Assembly (NCBI GenBank): GCA_945875845.1
Contig: CAMCMB010000010.1
Span: forward strand, 62,001-126,000
Reading direction: 5' to 3'
Length of the DNA: 64,000 nucleotides
From: Pirellula staleyi DSM 6068
GTDB taxonomy: Bacteria > Planctomycetota > Planctomycetia > Pirellulales > Pirellulaceae
Below the pieces are notes generated by a model. The model made no database searches. It was not told the origin of the DNA and saw nothing but the letters and a program-made list of their open reading frames with translations. Numbering within the stretch: the stretch's first letter is position 1; each line of letters begins with the position of its first letter. This document shows positions 54,231 to 63,191 of this stretch, in pieces. Position numbers and translations under genes: made by a program.

Positions 54231-55100
54231 TTGATAGTATTGCTTGGTTCCAGTGGTTACGTGGGTGGGGAGTTCATTCGCCAGTTAGAGTCTCGATCGC
54301 TTCCCTACGTGCGCATTCGACGCTCCGACTGCGATCTTTACCAGCCTGAGTTTCTTGCGAGAAAAATGGAGGAACTTGGGGCCGATTTCTTGATCAACTG
54401 CGCTGGCTATACAGGCAAGCCAAACGTCGATGCTTGCGAATTGCATCGTTCGGAGTGTTTATTGGCCAATGCAGTGATGCCCGGCAAAATCGCCGAAGCC
54501 TGCGAGCTGGCAGGAATATCGTGGGGACATGTTTCCAGCGGATGTATTTTTACCGGTTCCAAGACGGATGGATCTGGGTTTGTCGAAACCGATTCGCCCA
54601 ATTTTTCTTTTCGCACCGACAACTGCAGTTTCTATTCGGGCACGAAAGCGTTGGGTGAAGAGATACTCTCCGACAGACTGGATTGCTACATTTGGCGGCT
54701 TCGCATTCCATTCGATCATCGCGATACACCTCGCAACTATTTGAGCAAAGTGCTTAATTACAAGACTTTGCTTTCGGCCACCAACAGCCTCTCGCATTTG
54801 GGGGACTTTGTGAATGCATGTTTAGAATGTTGGCTGCGGCGAGTGCCGACCGGCACCTATAACGTCGTCAATTCAGGGCATATTACAACCGAACGGGTGA
54901 CGGAACTGCTACAGCAATACCTGGTTCCAGATCGTCGCTTTGAGTTCTTTCAGGATGAGTCCGAGTTCATGCGATTGGCTGCCAAGACTCCCCGGTCGAA
55001 CTGTGTGCTCGACAATCGCAAGATCCTCGCAACTGGGATACCCATGCCGGATGTGGAAGAAACGATTGTGAAAACTTTAAAAGCCTGGGAACCGCGATGA
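54231..55100 (+). CDS. RmlD-like sugar-nucleotide reductase (SDR)
   Basis: The start is set at TTG 54231 with AAGGACGAGG directly upstream. The longer frame to 54120 begins inside the TPR gene and adds a non-conserved N-terminus. The 289-residue protein opens [20 protein letters not shown] (NAD-binding loop), has [20 protein letters not shown] (~45-64) and the Ser/Tyr/Lys set in [10 protein letters not shown] and [11 protein letters not shown] (~135-145). It resembles dTDP-4-dehydrorhamnose reductases. It is coupled to rfbB by an ATGA overlap at 55097. No 3,5-epimerase (rmlC) is in the window. Confidence 0.78.
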   Translation: MIVLLGSSGYVGGEFIRQLESRSLPYVRIRRSDCDLYQPEFLARKMEELGADFLINCAGYTGKPNVDACELHRSECLLANAVMPGKIAEACELAGISWGHVSSGCIFTGSKTDGSGFVETDSPNFSFRTDNCSFYSGTKALGEEILSDRLDCYIWRLRIPFDHRDTPRNYLSKVLNYKTLLSATNSLSHLGDFVNACLECWLRRVPTGTYNVVNSGHITTERVTELLQQYLVPDRRFEFFQDESEFMRLAAKTPRSNCVLDNRKILATGIPMPDVEETIVKTLKAWEPR

Positions 55101-56158
55101 TTCCAACTATTCTTGTTACTGGCGGTGCTGGCTTTATCGGCGGCTGCTTCGTTAGGCAACATTTGGCAGCTGGAAAGGTTCGCATTATCAACCTCGACCT
55201 GCTTACCTACGCTGGCAATCTCGATTCGGTACCTCCAGCCGATTCGAATCGTAACATCTTCGTCGAGGGAAACATCCTCGATCGTCCATTGGTGGACCAA
55301 CTGCTTGAAACCTATCAACCTCAGGCGATTGTCCACTTTGCTGCGGAATCTCACGTCGACCGATCGATCGATGGACCCGCCGCATTTGTGCAAACCAATG
55401 TCGTGGGTACCTGCAATTTGTTGGATGCATCCTTGGCGTACTATCGCGGTTTGACAAACGAATCGCAATCCGCTTTTCGATTCTTGCATGTCTCAACGGA
55501 CGAAGTTTACGGTTCGTTGGGAGCAACAGGCAAGTTCACCGAATCGACTCCCTATTCACCGAATTCACCGTACTCCGCGTCCAAGGCTTCATCGGATATG
55601 TTCGTTCGAGCCTATCGTGAAACCTATGGTCTGCCAATTTTGGTGACCAATTGCTCCAATAATTACGGGCCTTACCAGTTTCCTGAAAAACTGATTCCGC
55701 TCATGATTCTCAATGCAGTCGAGGGAAAGCCGTTGCCTGTTTACGGTGATGGTCAAAACGTGCGGGATTGGCTGTTCGTCGAGGATCATTGTCGAGCGAT
55801 TGCAAGCGTGCTCGAAAAGGGACGGTTGGGCGAAACGTACAACATCGGTGGCGACAGCGAACGCAGCAATCTGCAAGTCGTCCACGCGATATGCGACTTG
55901 GTCGACGAACAAATGGGACGCAAGCCCGGGCACGCACGTTCTACGATCCGTTACGTTCAAGACCGACCCGGACACGATCGCCGATATGCTATTGACGCTA
56001 GCAAGATTCAGAACGAACTAGGCTGGAAACCGAGCGTCGCCTTTGAAGAAGGCTTGCGATCGACCGTCGGGTGGTATCTCTCCGAGAAATCATGGGTTCA
56101 ACGCGTTAGCAGTGGCGACTACCGCCGTCAGCGATTAGGCATCGCGGAGCCCGTTTAG
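55097..56158 (+). CDS. rfbB: dTDP-glucose 4,6-dehydratase
   Basis: A 353-residue extended SDR with [20 protein letters not shown] (4-23), [20 protein letters not shown] (~79-98), [14 protein letters not shown] (~129-142, the Ser/Thr-Asp-Glu motif of RmlB) and [20 protein letters not shown] (~157-176) containing Yxxx[21 protein letters not shown] is also diagnostic. It converts dTDP-glucose to dTDP-4-keto-6-deoxyglucose, the branch-point for rhamnose, fucose-like and amino sugars. It overlaps the RmlD-like gene by four bases, and rfbA follows. Confidence 0.96.
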   Translation: MIPTILVTGGAGFIGGCFVRQHLAAGKVRIINLDLLTYAGNLDSVPPADSNRNIFVEGNILDRPLVDQLLETYQPQAIVHFAAESHVDRSIDGPAAFVQTNVVGTCNLLDASLAYYRGLTNESQSAFRFLHVSTDEVYGSLGATGKFTESTPYSPNSPYSASKASSDMFVRAYRETYGLPILVTNCSNNYGPYQFPEKLIPLMILNAVEGKPLPVYGDGQNVRDWLFVEDHCRAIASVLEKGRLGETYNIGGDSERSNLQVVHAICDLVDEQMGRKPGHARSTIRYVQDRPGHDRRYAIDASKIQNELGWKPSVAFEEGLRSTVGWYLSEKSWVQRVSSGDYRRQRLGIAEPV

Positions 56159-56208
56159 CGCTGCAACCCTTAGCGGAAGCCGCAAAGAATTCCAAATCCC
56201 GTTCCAAC

Positions 56209-57114
56209 GTGAAAAGAGATCTGATGAGCACGAACGAAGCGACACCGATCACAAACAAAGGGATTATCCTGGCCGGCGGTTCGGGAACGCGGCTCCATCC
56301 GTTAACACTCGCGATCAGCAAGCAGTTGTTGCCCGTGTACGATAAACCCATGATCTATTACCCACTGTCGTGTTTGATGCTCGCCGGTATTCGGGATGTA
56401 CTTGTGATATCCACTCCGCATGACCTGCCTCAGTTCCAGCGGTTGCTCAAGGATGGGTCTCAATGGGGGATGCGATTCCAGTATGAGGAGCAACCACGTC
56501 CTGAGGGGTTGGCACAAGCGTTCATCATTGGTAGAGACTTTGTGGGATCCGATTCGGTTGCGTTGGTCCTGGGCGACAACATTTTCTATGGGCAGGGTTT
56601 TCAAAAACTTCTCGCCCAGGCGACCATGCAGGCCCGCGGTGCAACCATCTTTGGCTACCAAGTCCGCGATCCTCATCGTTATGGCGTCGTAGAATTCAAT
56701 TCCGACGGAGTCGCTATTTCGCTTGAGGAGAAACCGAAGGAACCCAAATCGAATTACGCGATTCCGGGCCTGTATTTCTATGACAATCAGGTGGTCGATA
56801 TTGCAGTCAACCTAAAACCTTCGCCGCGCGGCGAGTTGGAAATTACCGACATCAATCGCGTTTACTTGGAACGTGGGGAACTCAATGTTCTGCAATTCTC
56901 TCGAGGGTTTGCTTGGTTGGATGCTGGCACGCATGAATCCTTGTTGGAATCCGGCGAGTTCGTTGCTGCCGTTGAAAAAAGGCAAGGCCTGAAGATATCC
57001 TGCCCGGAAGAAATTGCATTTCGGAAAGGGTTCATTACTGCGGAACAACTCTTAAGTCTTTCCAATCAGTTCTCCGGCGACTACGCGAACTACTTGCGGG
57101 AGCTCGTGAAGTAG
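56209..57114 (+). CDS. rfbA: glucose-1-phosphate thymidylyltransferase
   Basis: A 301-residue nucleotidyltransferase. [20 protein letters not shown] (~18-37) and [20 protein letters not shown] (~38-57) are the RmlA signatures, and [16 protein letters not shown] (~121-136) carries the catalytic Asp. [16 protein letters not shown] near the C-terminus also fits. It makes dTDP-glucose for RfbB. The Met at 56224 ([12 protein letters not shown]) is an equally plausible start. It closes the EPS locus; repeat-rich spacer DNA follows. Confidence 0.95.
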   Translation: MKRDLMSTNEATPITNKGIILAGGSGTRLHPLTLAISKQLLPVYDKPMIYYPLSCLMLAGIRDVLVISTPHDLPQFQRLLKDGSQWGMRFQYEEQPRPEGLAQAFIIGRDFVGSDSVALVLGDNIFYGQGFQKLLAQATMQARGATIFGYQVRDPHRYGVVEFNSDGVAISLEEKPKEPKSNYAIPGLYFYDNQVVDIAVNLKPSPRGELEITDINRVYLERGELNVLQFSRGFAWLDAGTHESLLESGEFVAAVEKRQGLKISCPEEIAFRKGFITAEQLLSLSNQFSGDYANYLRELVK

Positions 57115-57179
57115 GGCGTTAGCCTGGATTATTCATTAGCCGGAGTGCCCTAGGCCACGGCTGTCTAATCGGTCATAAC

Positions 57180-57345
57180 CGGAGGCTAGCGCCCAATGGC
57201 ACTCACGTTCGGTTCGAACCAATGTTTTCGTAGCGGAGCGGCGCGAGCTGCCCGGTGAATATCCAAGTGATTTGACTACGGTCACCGAACAGCTTACGCT
57301 GTTCCGCTACATAGTGAGTGCTATTTGGCTAGCGCCTTTCGGCTG
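57180..57345. repeat. nested inverted-repeat element containing a family-B pair
   Basis: The core arms GTAGCGGAGCGGCGCGAGCT (57230-57249, continuing CCCGGTGA) and 57282-57310 are near-perfect reverse complements and match the element at 5478-5557. Outside them CACTCAC (~57200) faces GTGAGTG (~57314), and GGCTAGCGCC occurs on both flanks (~57184-57193 and ~57330-57339). The whole ~165 bp can fold on itself, like a REP/BIME- or MITE-type element. There are no open frames of note inside. Confidence 0.72.
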
Positions 57346-57533
57346 GTCATTCCCCCCCCTGTTCATCCATGTTTATGTTCCGTATCGGGTCAATGCATTT
57401 TGGTCTCTGCCGAGCTTGCGACGCCCTGGATCATGCTGCGAAGCAGGCTTGTTTTGCCCCTCATGACCTTGTGTCAAGTGAAGCACAGTTTGGGAGGCTA
57501 AAATCATGGACTTCAGGCGGGGCGGAGCCCTCT

Positions 57534-57714
57534 CACGACCTAGCGTCGTGGGTAGCTGAAGTTTCTAACGACGGGAGCCGAGGGAACTTGCCTCACCCAT
57601 GTGGCAAGCACATGTGGGCCGAGACCGTTTCGCGGTTTGGCTGGGTTTAGCGGACCAAACTCGCTGTCCAACGACACAAGGTCGTTGGGGCAGGGACGCT
57701 CGCTGCGCTTGCGT
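57534..57714. repeat. cluster of five short hairpins
   Basis: Perfect or near-perfect stems lie in a row: CACGAC-ctagc-GTCGTG (57534-57550), CATGTG-gcaag-CACATG (57598-57614), ACCG-tttcg-CGGT (~57624-57636), CCAACGAC-acaag-GTCGTTGG (57668-57688) and ACGC...GCGT (~57696-57714). All have 5-base loops except the last. Spacer 57115-57745 has no gene that I can support. Confidence 0.65.
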
Positions 57715-57745
57715 GGATGGTTACTGGCCGCGGCATGCGAGGAAT

Positions 57746-59062
57746 CTAATTCGACACATCGGAGGTAGGGCTGCTGATCGTGGTCTTTGGATCCGGCGAA
57801 CCATAGAAGACGACGACCGCGCTCATCTCTGGCTTGAGGTAGACTCCTTGCTCCTCTTCCGGCACGCGTACGGCAACACGAACCGGTATGGCTCCTTTCG
57901 CACGGTCCGCGATTGGCATCAAACGCGATACGGTTGCTTGGTAGCGTTTTGGAAAGGCCTCTGGCTTGACTTCGCAGCGTTGCCCGACGAATACCTTCGC
58001 AATGTCGCGTTCTTGAATATTCAAATCGATTTCAAGATCGGACAAGTCGGCAATGTCGCAAACACTAAATGAACCATTGAACGCTACCGGGTTTACGAGG
58101 TTTCCTTCTTCCGCATTTTTCTTGAGGATCGTGCCGGAGATGGGAGCGCGAATCGTACAGTTGTCCAATCGCCATTGCGACTTGGCCAGTGCAGCTTCCG
58201 CTTGCATCACGGCTGCCCGTGCCACTTCAATGCGTTCCTTGCGCGGTCCTTCTTTGAGCATGTCCAAGAGGACGGTCAATCTCTCGATCCGCCGGCGAGC
58301 TCCGACATAGTTGCTCCTTGCTTGGTCGAATTCCGTGGCGGATACAGCATTTGCCTTGAACAAGCCATTGAGTCGTTCGTATTCGGATTTAAACTGAGGG
58401 AGTATCTCTTCCTGTTCACGAAGTTCGACGGTGGACGATTCAATTTCTTGTGGTCGGGCTCCGGTTTCCAATTCCGCAAGCTCCGCCTTGCTTTTCCGTA
58501 GCGCCCCTTGCAATTGCTTTAGGTCGGCGAGGTACTCCGTTTGGTCTACTTCCGCGAGAATATCGCCCTTGGTAACTCTGCGGCCCTCCTCAATGTTCAG
58601 TCGCATGATACGGCCGCTGACCTGCGGGCTGACTAGCACTTGATGTTTTGCGATGACGTAGCCTCGCGACTCCAGTGCCATATCTTTTTCAGAAAGGGAC
58701 GCTTTGGTCCCGACTGGCACGTCGCGCTTGCTGGCTTCGCCTGACTTCTGCGTTGAGCCGGATTTGGATTCCAAGCCCGAAACTTTGGCAAGTGAATCGC
58801 TTGGTTCGATTTTTCGGATGCCCACCATGGCCATCAATTTGTTATCGCGATACACCAACCAACCGCAAAGAGTTGCCAGCACCAACGAAACGATCCAGGC
58901 AAATCGACTGCTGGACGATTGTTCTTGAATACGATCGGATTTGGCGATCTTGAGGGATTGAACCCGGCTTTCGAGAGGTCTAGAGTCTCCTGATTTCTTG
59001 ACATCGCGGAGCGACAGAGGAGATTTTGGAGGTGATTCCACTTGGGTTTTGCCTCGCTTCAC
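57746..59062 (-). CDS. HlyD/MFP-type membrane-fusion adaptor (orphan)
   Basis: A 438-residue protein with a cytoplasmic N-terminus, one membrane helix (FAWIVSLVLATLCGWLVYR, ~53-71) and a large periplasmic part. The two lipoyl half-motifs are VSGRIMRLNIEEGRRVTKGD (~149-168) and APISGTILKKNAEEGNLVNP (~302-321). They are separated by a long coiled coil (~180-295), and a beta-barrel region (FVGQRCEVKPEAF) precedes the C-terminus. Such adaptors link ABC or RND pumps to outer-membrane channels. No pump gene is next to it in the window, so its partner is unknown. It is divergent from the phyH-like gene. Confidence 0.85.
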   Translation of the reverse strand: MKRGKTQVESPPKSPLSLRDVKKSGDSRPLESRVQSLKIAKSDRIQEQSSSSRFAWIVSLVLATLCGWLVYRDNKLMAMVGIRKIEPSDSLAKVSGLESKSGSTQKSGEASKRDVPVGTKASLSEKDMALESRGYVIAKHQVLVSPQVSGRIMRLNIEEGRRVTKGDILAEVDQTEYLADLKQLQGALRKSKAELAELETGARPQEIESSTVELREQEEILPQFKSEYERLNGLFKANAVSATEFDQARSNYVGARRRIERLTVLLDMLKEGPRKERIEVARAAVMQAEAALAKSQWRLDNCTIRAPISGTILKKNAEEGNLVNPVAFNGSFSVCDIADLSDLEIDLNIQERDIAKVFVGQRCEVKPEAFPKRYQATVSRLMPIADRAKGAIPVRVAVRVPEEEQGVYLKPEMSAVVVFYGSPDPKTTISSPTSDVSN

Positions 59063-59249
59063 GACGAAATTGAACTAGGACTCTTCCAGTCGGCGACAGA
59101 CGACTGTCTACTGAGTGTGCATAATTGTACTTGCCCGAAAAGGCCAAATCCAGCTTCGATAAGCTTGGCGAAATATGGTGCCAACTAGTTTGGTATCATA
59201 AACGTCACGATCTAGCCCAATTTCAAACTGATAACCTCAAGGTTAACCC

Positions 59250-60074
59250 ATGACGACTGGCCCGATGAGCGATTCGCAGGTCCAAGCTTTCCAGCAGGAC
59301 GGTTACGTCGTCATCCGCGGACTGCTCGATGCCGAGGAAACACTGCTCACACTGACTGCTGCCCGACAAGACAACGCAATCCGAGAGCACACCATGCAGG
59401 TCATCGATACCAAAGGACGCAGTACAAACTTGTCTCTCTGGAACCATCCGGGTGACGATATTTATGGCGCGATCTGTCGAAGTCGCCGCGTGGTGGATTC
59501 CATGGAGAAGCTGCTCGGCGACGAGGTTTATCATTACCATTCCAAACTCAGTGCAAAGCAGCCCAAGGTAGGTGGGGCTTGGGAATGGCATCAGGACTAT
59601 GGCTATTGGTATCAGAATGGTTGCTTGTTTCCAGACCTTGCCAGCGTTTTTATCGCGCTGGATCCAGCGACCAGGGAGAATGGTTGTTTGCAATTGCTCA
59701 AGGGCTCGCATCGAATGGGACGGATCGAGCACGGACGTTTTGGATCGCAAACGGGTGCCGACCCAGAACGTGTCGAAGCAGCCATGAAGCGGATGGAGTT
59801 GGTTTATTGCGAAATGGAGCCGGGTGACGCAGTGTTCTTTCACGGCAATACCTTGCATAGTTCGGATCCCAATGTGAGCGACTCCCCGAGGTGGGGACTA
59901 ATCTGCTGCTACAACACCCGCCGAAACGACCCCTACAAAGAGTCGCATCATCCAAACTACACACCGCTCGTAAAATGGGATGACACGTCGATCAAAGCCA
60001 TGGGTGCTCGCGGCAGTGAAACGGGAAAATCGTTTCTGGAAGCCAAACGCGATCAGACGCAAAGTGCGAATTAG
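59250..60074 (+). CDS. phytanoyl-CoA dioxygenase family protein (PhyH)
   Basis: A 274-residue 2-oxoglutarate/Fe(II)-dependent oxygenase. [20 protein letters not shown] (~110-129) holds the HxD iron ligands, and [20 protein letters not shown] (~198-217) holds the distal His and the 2-oxoglutarate-binding Arg. The C-terminal [19 protein letters not shown] is typical of bacterial members. The natural substrate is unknown; many planctomycete members are unassigned. It is 11 bp from the Gfo/Idh/MocA gene, so the two are likely co-transcribed and act on one small metabolite. Confidence 0.88.
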   Translation: MTTGPMSDSQVQAFQQDGYVVIRGLLDAEETLLTLTAARQDNAIREHTMQVIDTKGRSTNLSLWNHPGDDIYGAICRSRRVVDSMEKLLGDEVYHYHSKLSAKQPKVGGAWEWHQDYGYWYQNGCLFPDLASVFIALDPATRENGCLQLLKGSHRMGRIEHGRFGSQTGADPERVEAAMKRMELVYCEMEPGDAVFFHGNTLHSSDPNVSDSPRWGLICCYNTRRNDPYKESHHPNYTPLVKWDDTSIKAMGARGSETGKSFLEAKRDQTQSAN

Positions 60075-60085
60075 GCTATTTCACG

Positions 60086-61213
60086 ATGAGCTCATTCGAA
60101 CTGAACTATTTGCCGAAACTGCCTCGCGACCGATCCGTTGGAATCGGCTGCATTGGATCGGGCTTCATCATGGCGGATTGCCATTTAGTAGCCTATCGAC
60201 AAGCGGGCTTCAACCCCGTTGCGATTGCGGCTCGCAACGTAGAACGCACACGTCAAGTTGCTGATCGGCACGCGATTCCGAATGTCTACGAAGACTATCG
60301 CGAGTTGCTCGATGATCGGCAAGTTCAGGTTGTCGACATTGCGGTCCCCCCCGACGTTCAATTAGAAATCATTCGCGAGATTACACAACGCAAGGGCCAT
60401 ATCCGAGGTATCTTGGCGCAGAAGCCCTTGGGTATCAACTACGCGCAAGCGAAATCGATCGTTCACATGTGCGAAGATGCAGGCATTGCTTTGGCGGTCA
60501 ATCAAAACATGCGATACGACCAATCGATTCAAGCCATGAAGAGTTTGCTGGCCCAACGAGCGCTTGGCGAACCCGTGCTTGCAACCATCGACATGCGTGC
60601 CATTCCCCATTGGATGGCTTGGCAAGAGCGACAAGGCTGGGTGACGCTCCGAATCATGAGCATTCATCACCTCGATACGTTTCGTTATTGGTTCGGCGAT
60701 CCATTGAGAGTATTTGCGAGTACTCGCCCAGATCCACGAACATCCAAGCAATTTCCGCATCGAGACGGAATCTGCCTTTACATCCTGGAGTACGAAAACG
60801 GGTTTCTCGCCTCGGCTTGGGACGATGTTTGGGCCGGGCCTGCCAGGGAGGGAGCAGCAGCCGATTCCTACATTCGCTGGCGAGTTGAAGGAACCGAGGG
60901 TATGGCACGAGGTACGATCGGCTGGCCCGATTATCCGATACCAACGCCGAGCACTTTGGATTACACAACCATTTCGTCCGGTCCGCATTGGATCGAGCCA
61001 AGATGGGGAGAAGTATGGTTTCCCGACGCCTTTGTTGGAACGATGGCGCAACTGCTTTGCGCATTAGAGGACAATGTGGAACCGGAGATCAGTGGGCGGG
61101 AAAACCTTGGTACGATGGCGCTTGTGGACGCCGCATATCGCTCATCGGTGGAGCATCGTTCGGTACCGCTCGACGAGATATGCTTTGAGGAGATGGGATT
61201 GGGGGCAAGATGA
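60086..61213 (+). CDS. Gfo/Idh/MocA-family NAD(P)-dependent oxidoreductase
   Basis: A 375-residue oxidoreductase. The Rossmann loop is [20 protein letters not shown] (~18-37) and the sugar-oxidoreductase motif after it reads [16 protein letters not shown] (~110-125), where the usual EKP is QKP. The C-terminal domain has the substrate-facing [17 protein letters not shown] segment (~189-205) with the His typical of the family. It probably oxidises or reduces a sugar or inositol-like compound together with the PhyH-type neighbour. The tRNA-Arg lies ~125 bp downstream. Confidence 0.9.
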   Translation: MSSFELNYLPKLPRDRSVGIGCIGSGFIMADCHLVAYRQAGFNPVAIAARNVERTRQVADRHAIPNVYEDYRELLDDRQVQVVDIAVPPDVQLEIIREITQRKGHIRGILAQKPLGINYAQAKSIVHMCEDAGIALAVNQNMRYDQSIQAMKSLLAQRALGEPVLATIDMRAIPHWMAWQERQGWVTLRIMSIHHLDTFRYWFGDPLRVFASTRPDPRTSKQFPHRDGICLYILEYENGFLASAWDDVWAGPAREGAAADSYIRWRVEGTEGMARGTIGWPDYPIPTPSTLDYTTISSGPHWIEPRWGEVWFPDAFVGTMAQLLCALEDNVEPEISGRENLGTMALVDAAYRSSVEHRSVPLDEICFEEMGLGAR

Positions 61214-61339
61214 CAAGAGAAGTCTTTGCACGGCATATCTTGCTTGGACTTCCCGGGTTTAGTTCCGAGTGTAGAATAGCCGCCAGTCCTTGGACGTTCT
61301 CCGTGGAAAAACGCAACTTTCCGAGGTAAAAGTACTGTC

Positions 61340-61413
61340 GGGCTCATAGCTCAGCTGGATAGAGCAACGGATTTCTAATCCGTAGGTCGTAGGTTCGAGC
61401 CCTACTGGGCCTA
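61340..61413 (+). tRNA. tRNA-Arg (anticodon TCT), site of element insertion
   Basis: A 74-nt cloverleaf can be folded from GGGCTCATAGCTCAGCTGGA: D-arm, anticodon arm CGGAT-TTCTAAT-CCG with TCT as anticodon, and T-arm GTAGG-TTCGAGC-CCTAC. The acceptor stem closes with TGGGCCT followed by the discriminator A. CCA is not encoded (TTG follows). The integrase gene starts 86 bp downstream, so the 3' end of this tRNA is the probable attachment core of the integrative element. Confidence 0.93.
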
Positions 61414-61498
61414 TTGTTTTTCAAAGTAACTACTCCCCCGAACTACTCCTTTCGCTATCCTTTTGGTGGGTCAACCAACTTCCAAAGGAGCAAGGCAA

Positions 61499-62725
61499 AT
61501 GAGTAAAGCAAAGGCCAAAGCGGCAAAAAAGGCGGACTTCCCACTCTGGTATCACACTCCGTCAAGCCAGTGGTGCAAGAAGGTCAAAGGGAAGGTTTAT
61601 TATTTCGGGACAGAGCAGGACGAAGCCGCAGTACGTTGGGCGGATGAGAAGGACAACATCCATGCTGGGCGGCCACGAGATTGGACACCCCAATCCAAGC
61701 CCGTAGATACACGTCCAACTGTTGAGCAGCTGGGGAACGTCTTTATTGCATCGCAGCGAACCGACAATGAGACATGCGGGAAGCCTGGGATTCGTCACAT
61801 TCAGGAACTCGAAAAAACTCTGCACAGGTTCGTTTTGATTATCGGGAAAGGTTTCATTGCTGAGGAGCTGAATTCAACCGTTTTCCAGAACGTCAAGCGA
61901 GAGCTGTTCAAGCCAGTTGAGCGGGATGCAGCGATAAAGGGCAGAACAGTTTTGAAGCGCTCTCCGTCCACTGTTGCGGGCGATGTGCGGCGAATACGCG
62001 TATTTCTAAATTGGTGCCACAAAAATGGCGTGAATGGATACAAGCTCCCGCAGCCAGATTATGGAACCGTGTTCAGTCCAGAAACCGAAACACAAATCAC
62101 AAAGGAGTCGATTAAGAATGCGGTTCGGAGGAATCTAAGCCGAGAGGATTTTGAGGCTATCGTCCAGTTGGCTGGTGTTAACTTCAAGCCGGTGCTATGG
62201 CTATCGCTCAATTCAGGCATCGGAGCGGGAGATATCGCTCAAATCGATTTTGACGATATTGCCGACATCAATTCAGAGGAATGCTGGGTGGATCTTGCAC
62301 GACTCAAAACGGGGGTGAATCGTAGGTTTCTGATGTGGCCAGAAACGCAGAAAGCAATTCAAGATTATTTGGAGATCCGAAGGTCGCCTATCAAAGCACA
62401 TTCGAAAACTGTTTTCTTGACATCGCATTGTTTGCCCTGGGTGCGCGGGGAAGGTTCAAAGGACCATGTTGACACCGCAACCAGCACATTCACCAAACTT
62501 CGCAAGCTAGCTGGAATCAAGCGAGGCACGCTCTACGACTTAAGGCGGACGTTTGCCACAGTTGCAACCGAGACGCTAGATTTTGAAGCCGTACGCGTTT
62601 GTATGGGGCATCAAAGAAACTCGCGAGACATGCTAGCGGGTTACGTCCAGGTCGTAAGCGATGAGCGCATACGGGCCGTTTGCAATCACGTTCGCACTTG
62701 GTTGTTCGGAGGCGCAACAAAGTAA
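61499..62725 (+). CDS. tyrosine-recombinase-like integrase with altered catalytic residues
   Basis: The start is ATG 61499 (MSKAKAKAAKKADFPLWYHT). A longer frame to 61463 starts in the tRNA-flanking spacer. The 408-residue protein has an Arm/SAM-like N-terminus and a C-terminal catalytic domain. That domain has LNSGIGAGDIAQIDFDDI (~237-254) where the first catalytic Arg would be expected, LYDLRRTFATVATETLDFEA (~345-364) where HxxR reads YxLR, GHQRNSRDMLAGYVQ (~371-385) with the nucleophilic Tyr, and a conserved-looking C-terminal NHVRTWLF. Related planctomycete island integrases share these substitutions as far as I recall. Confidence 0.82.
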   Translation: MSKAKAKAAKKADFPLWYHTPSSQWCKKVKGKVYYFGTEQDEAAVRWADEKDNIHAGRPRDWTPQSKPVDTRPTVEQLGNVFIASQRTDNETCGKPGIRHIQELEKTLHRFVLIIGKGFIAEELNSTVFQNVKRELFKPVERDAAIKGRTVLKRSPSTVAGDVRRIRVFLNWCHKNGVNGYKLPQPDYGTVFSPETETQITKESIKNAVRRNLSREDFEAIVQLAGVNFKPVLWLSLNSGIGAGDIAQIDFDDIADINSEECWVDLARLKTGVNRRFLMWPETQKAIQDYLEIRRSPIKAHSKTVFLTSHCLPWVRGEGSKDHVDTATSTFTKLRKLAGIKRGTLYDLRRTFATVATETLDFEAVRVCMGHQRNSRDMLAGYVQVVSDERIRAVCNHVRTWLFGGATK

Positions 62726-62821
62726 CATTGTTGCAATTATCTTCATAGCGTTTTATCTATGTAACCTTTGCTTAACTGGCGTTCATTTGAAACGTCTATC
62801 CTGTTACGCAAAGGTTTTTTT

Positions 62822-63088
62822 ATGTCAGCAAGTCTCAATCGAGCAATTCTAAAAACGACCGACGTTCGCACTAGGACGGGTTGGTCACTTCTCAAAATTC
62901 GGACCTTGATTGAGCAGGGAAAGCTCAAGGCGGTCAACACGTCGACCAGTGCGCGGCCGTACTGGAATATTCTTCCTGAGTCTTTAGAGGCTCTCTTAAA
63001 CGGTGAACAATCTGTTCCACCAAAGCAAGTCGTATCCACTGTTCGAAAACAAAGGATCGACGCGCATGTTCCAAAGGTTTTCGGCTAA
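62822..63088 (+). CDS. small HTH excisionase-like protein
   Basis: An 88-residue protein with AAAGG placed ~8 nt before ATG 62822; an in-frame 62768 start has no such site. LKTTDVRTRTGWSLLKIRTL (~11-30) looks like a winged-helix/MerR-type DNA-binding segment, followed by IEQGKLKAVNTSTSARPYWN, as in excisionases and AlpA-like regulators. It lies between the integrase and the large Walker-A gene and probably directs excision or regulates the element. No enzymatic motif is present. Confidence 0.65.
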   Translation: MSASLNRAILKTTDVRTRTGWSLLKIRTLIEQGKLKAVNTSTSARPYWNILPESLEALLNGEQSVPPKQVVSTVRKQRIDAHVPKVFG

Positions 63089-63191
63089 CTGCTTAAACGA
63101 AAACAGCCTGCCCACGACGACAAGCTGTTCTCTCTTTTTTCATCGCGACGCAAACGCGAATTCAGCAAACACAACAAAAGGAATCTTACTC

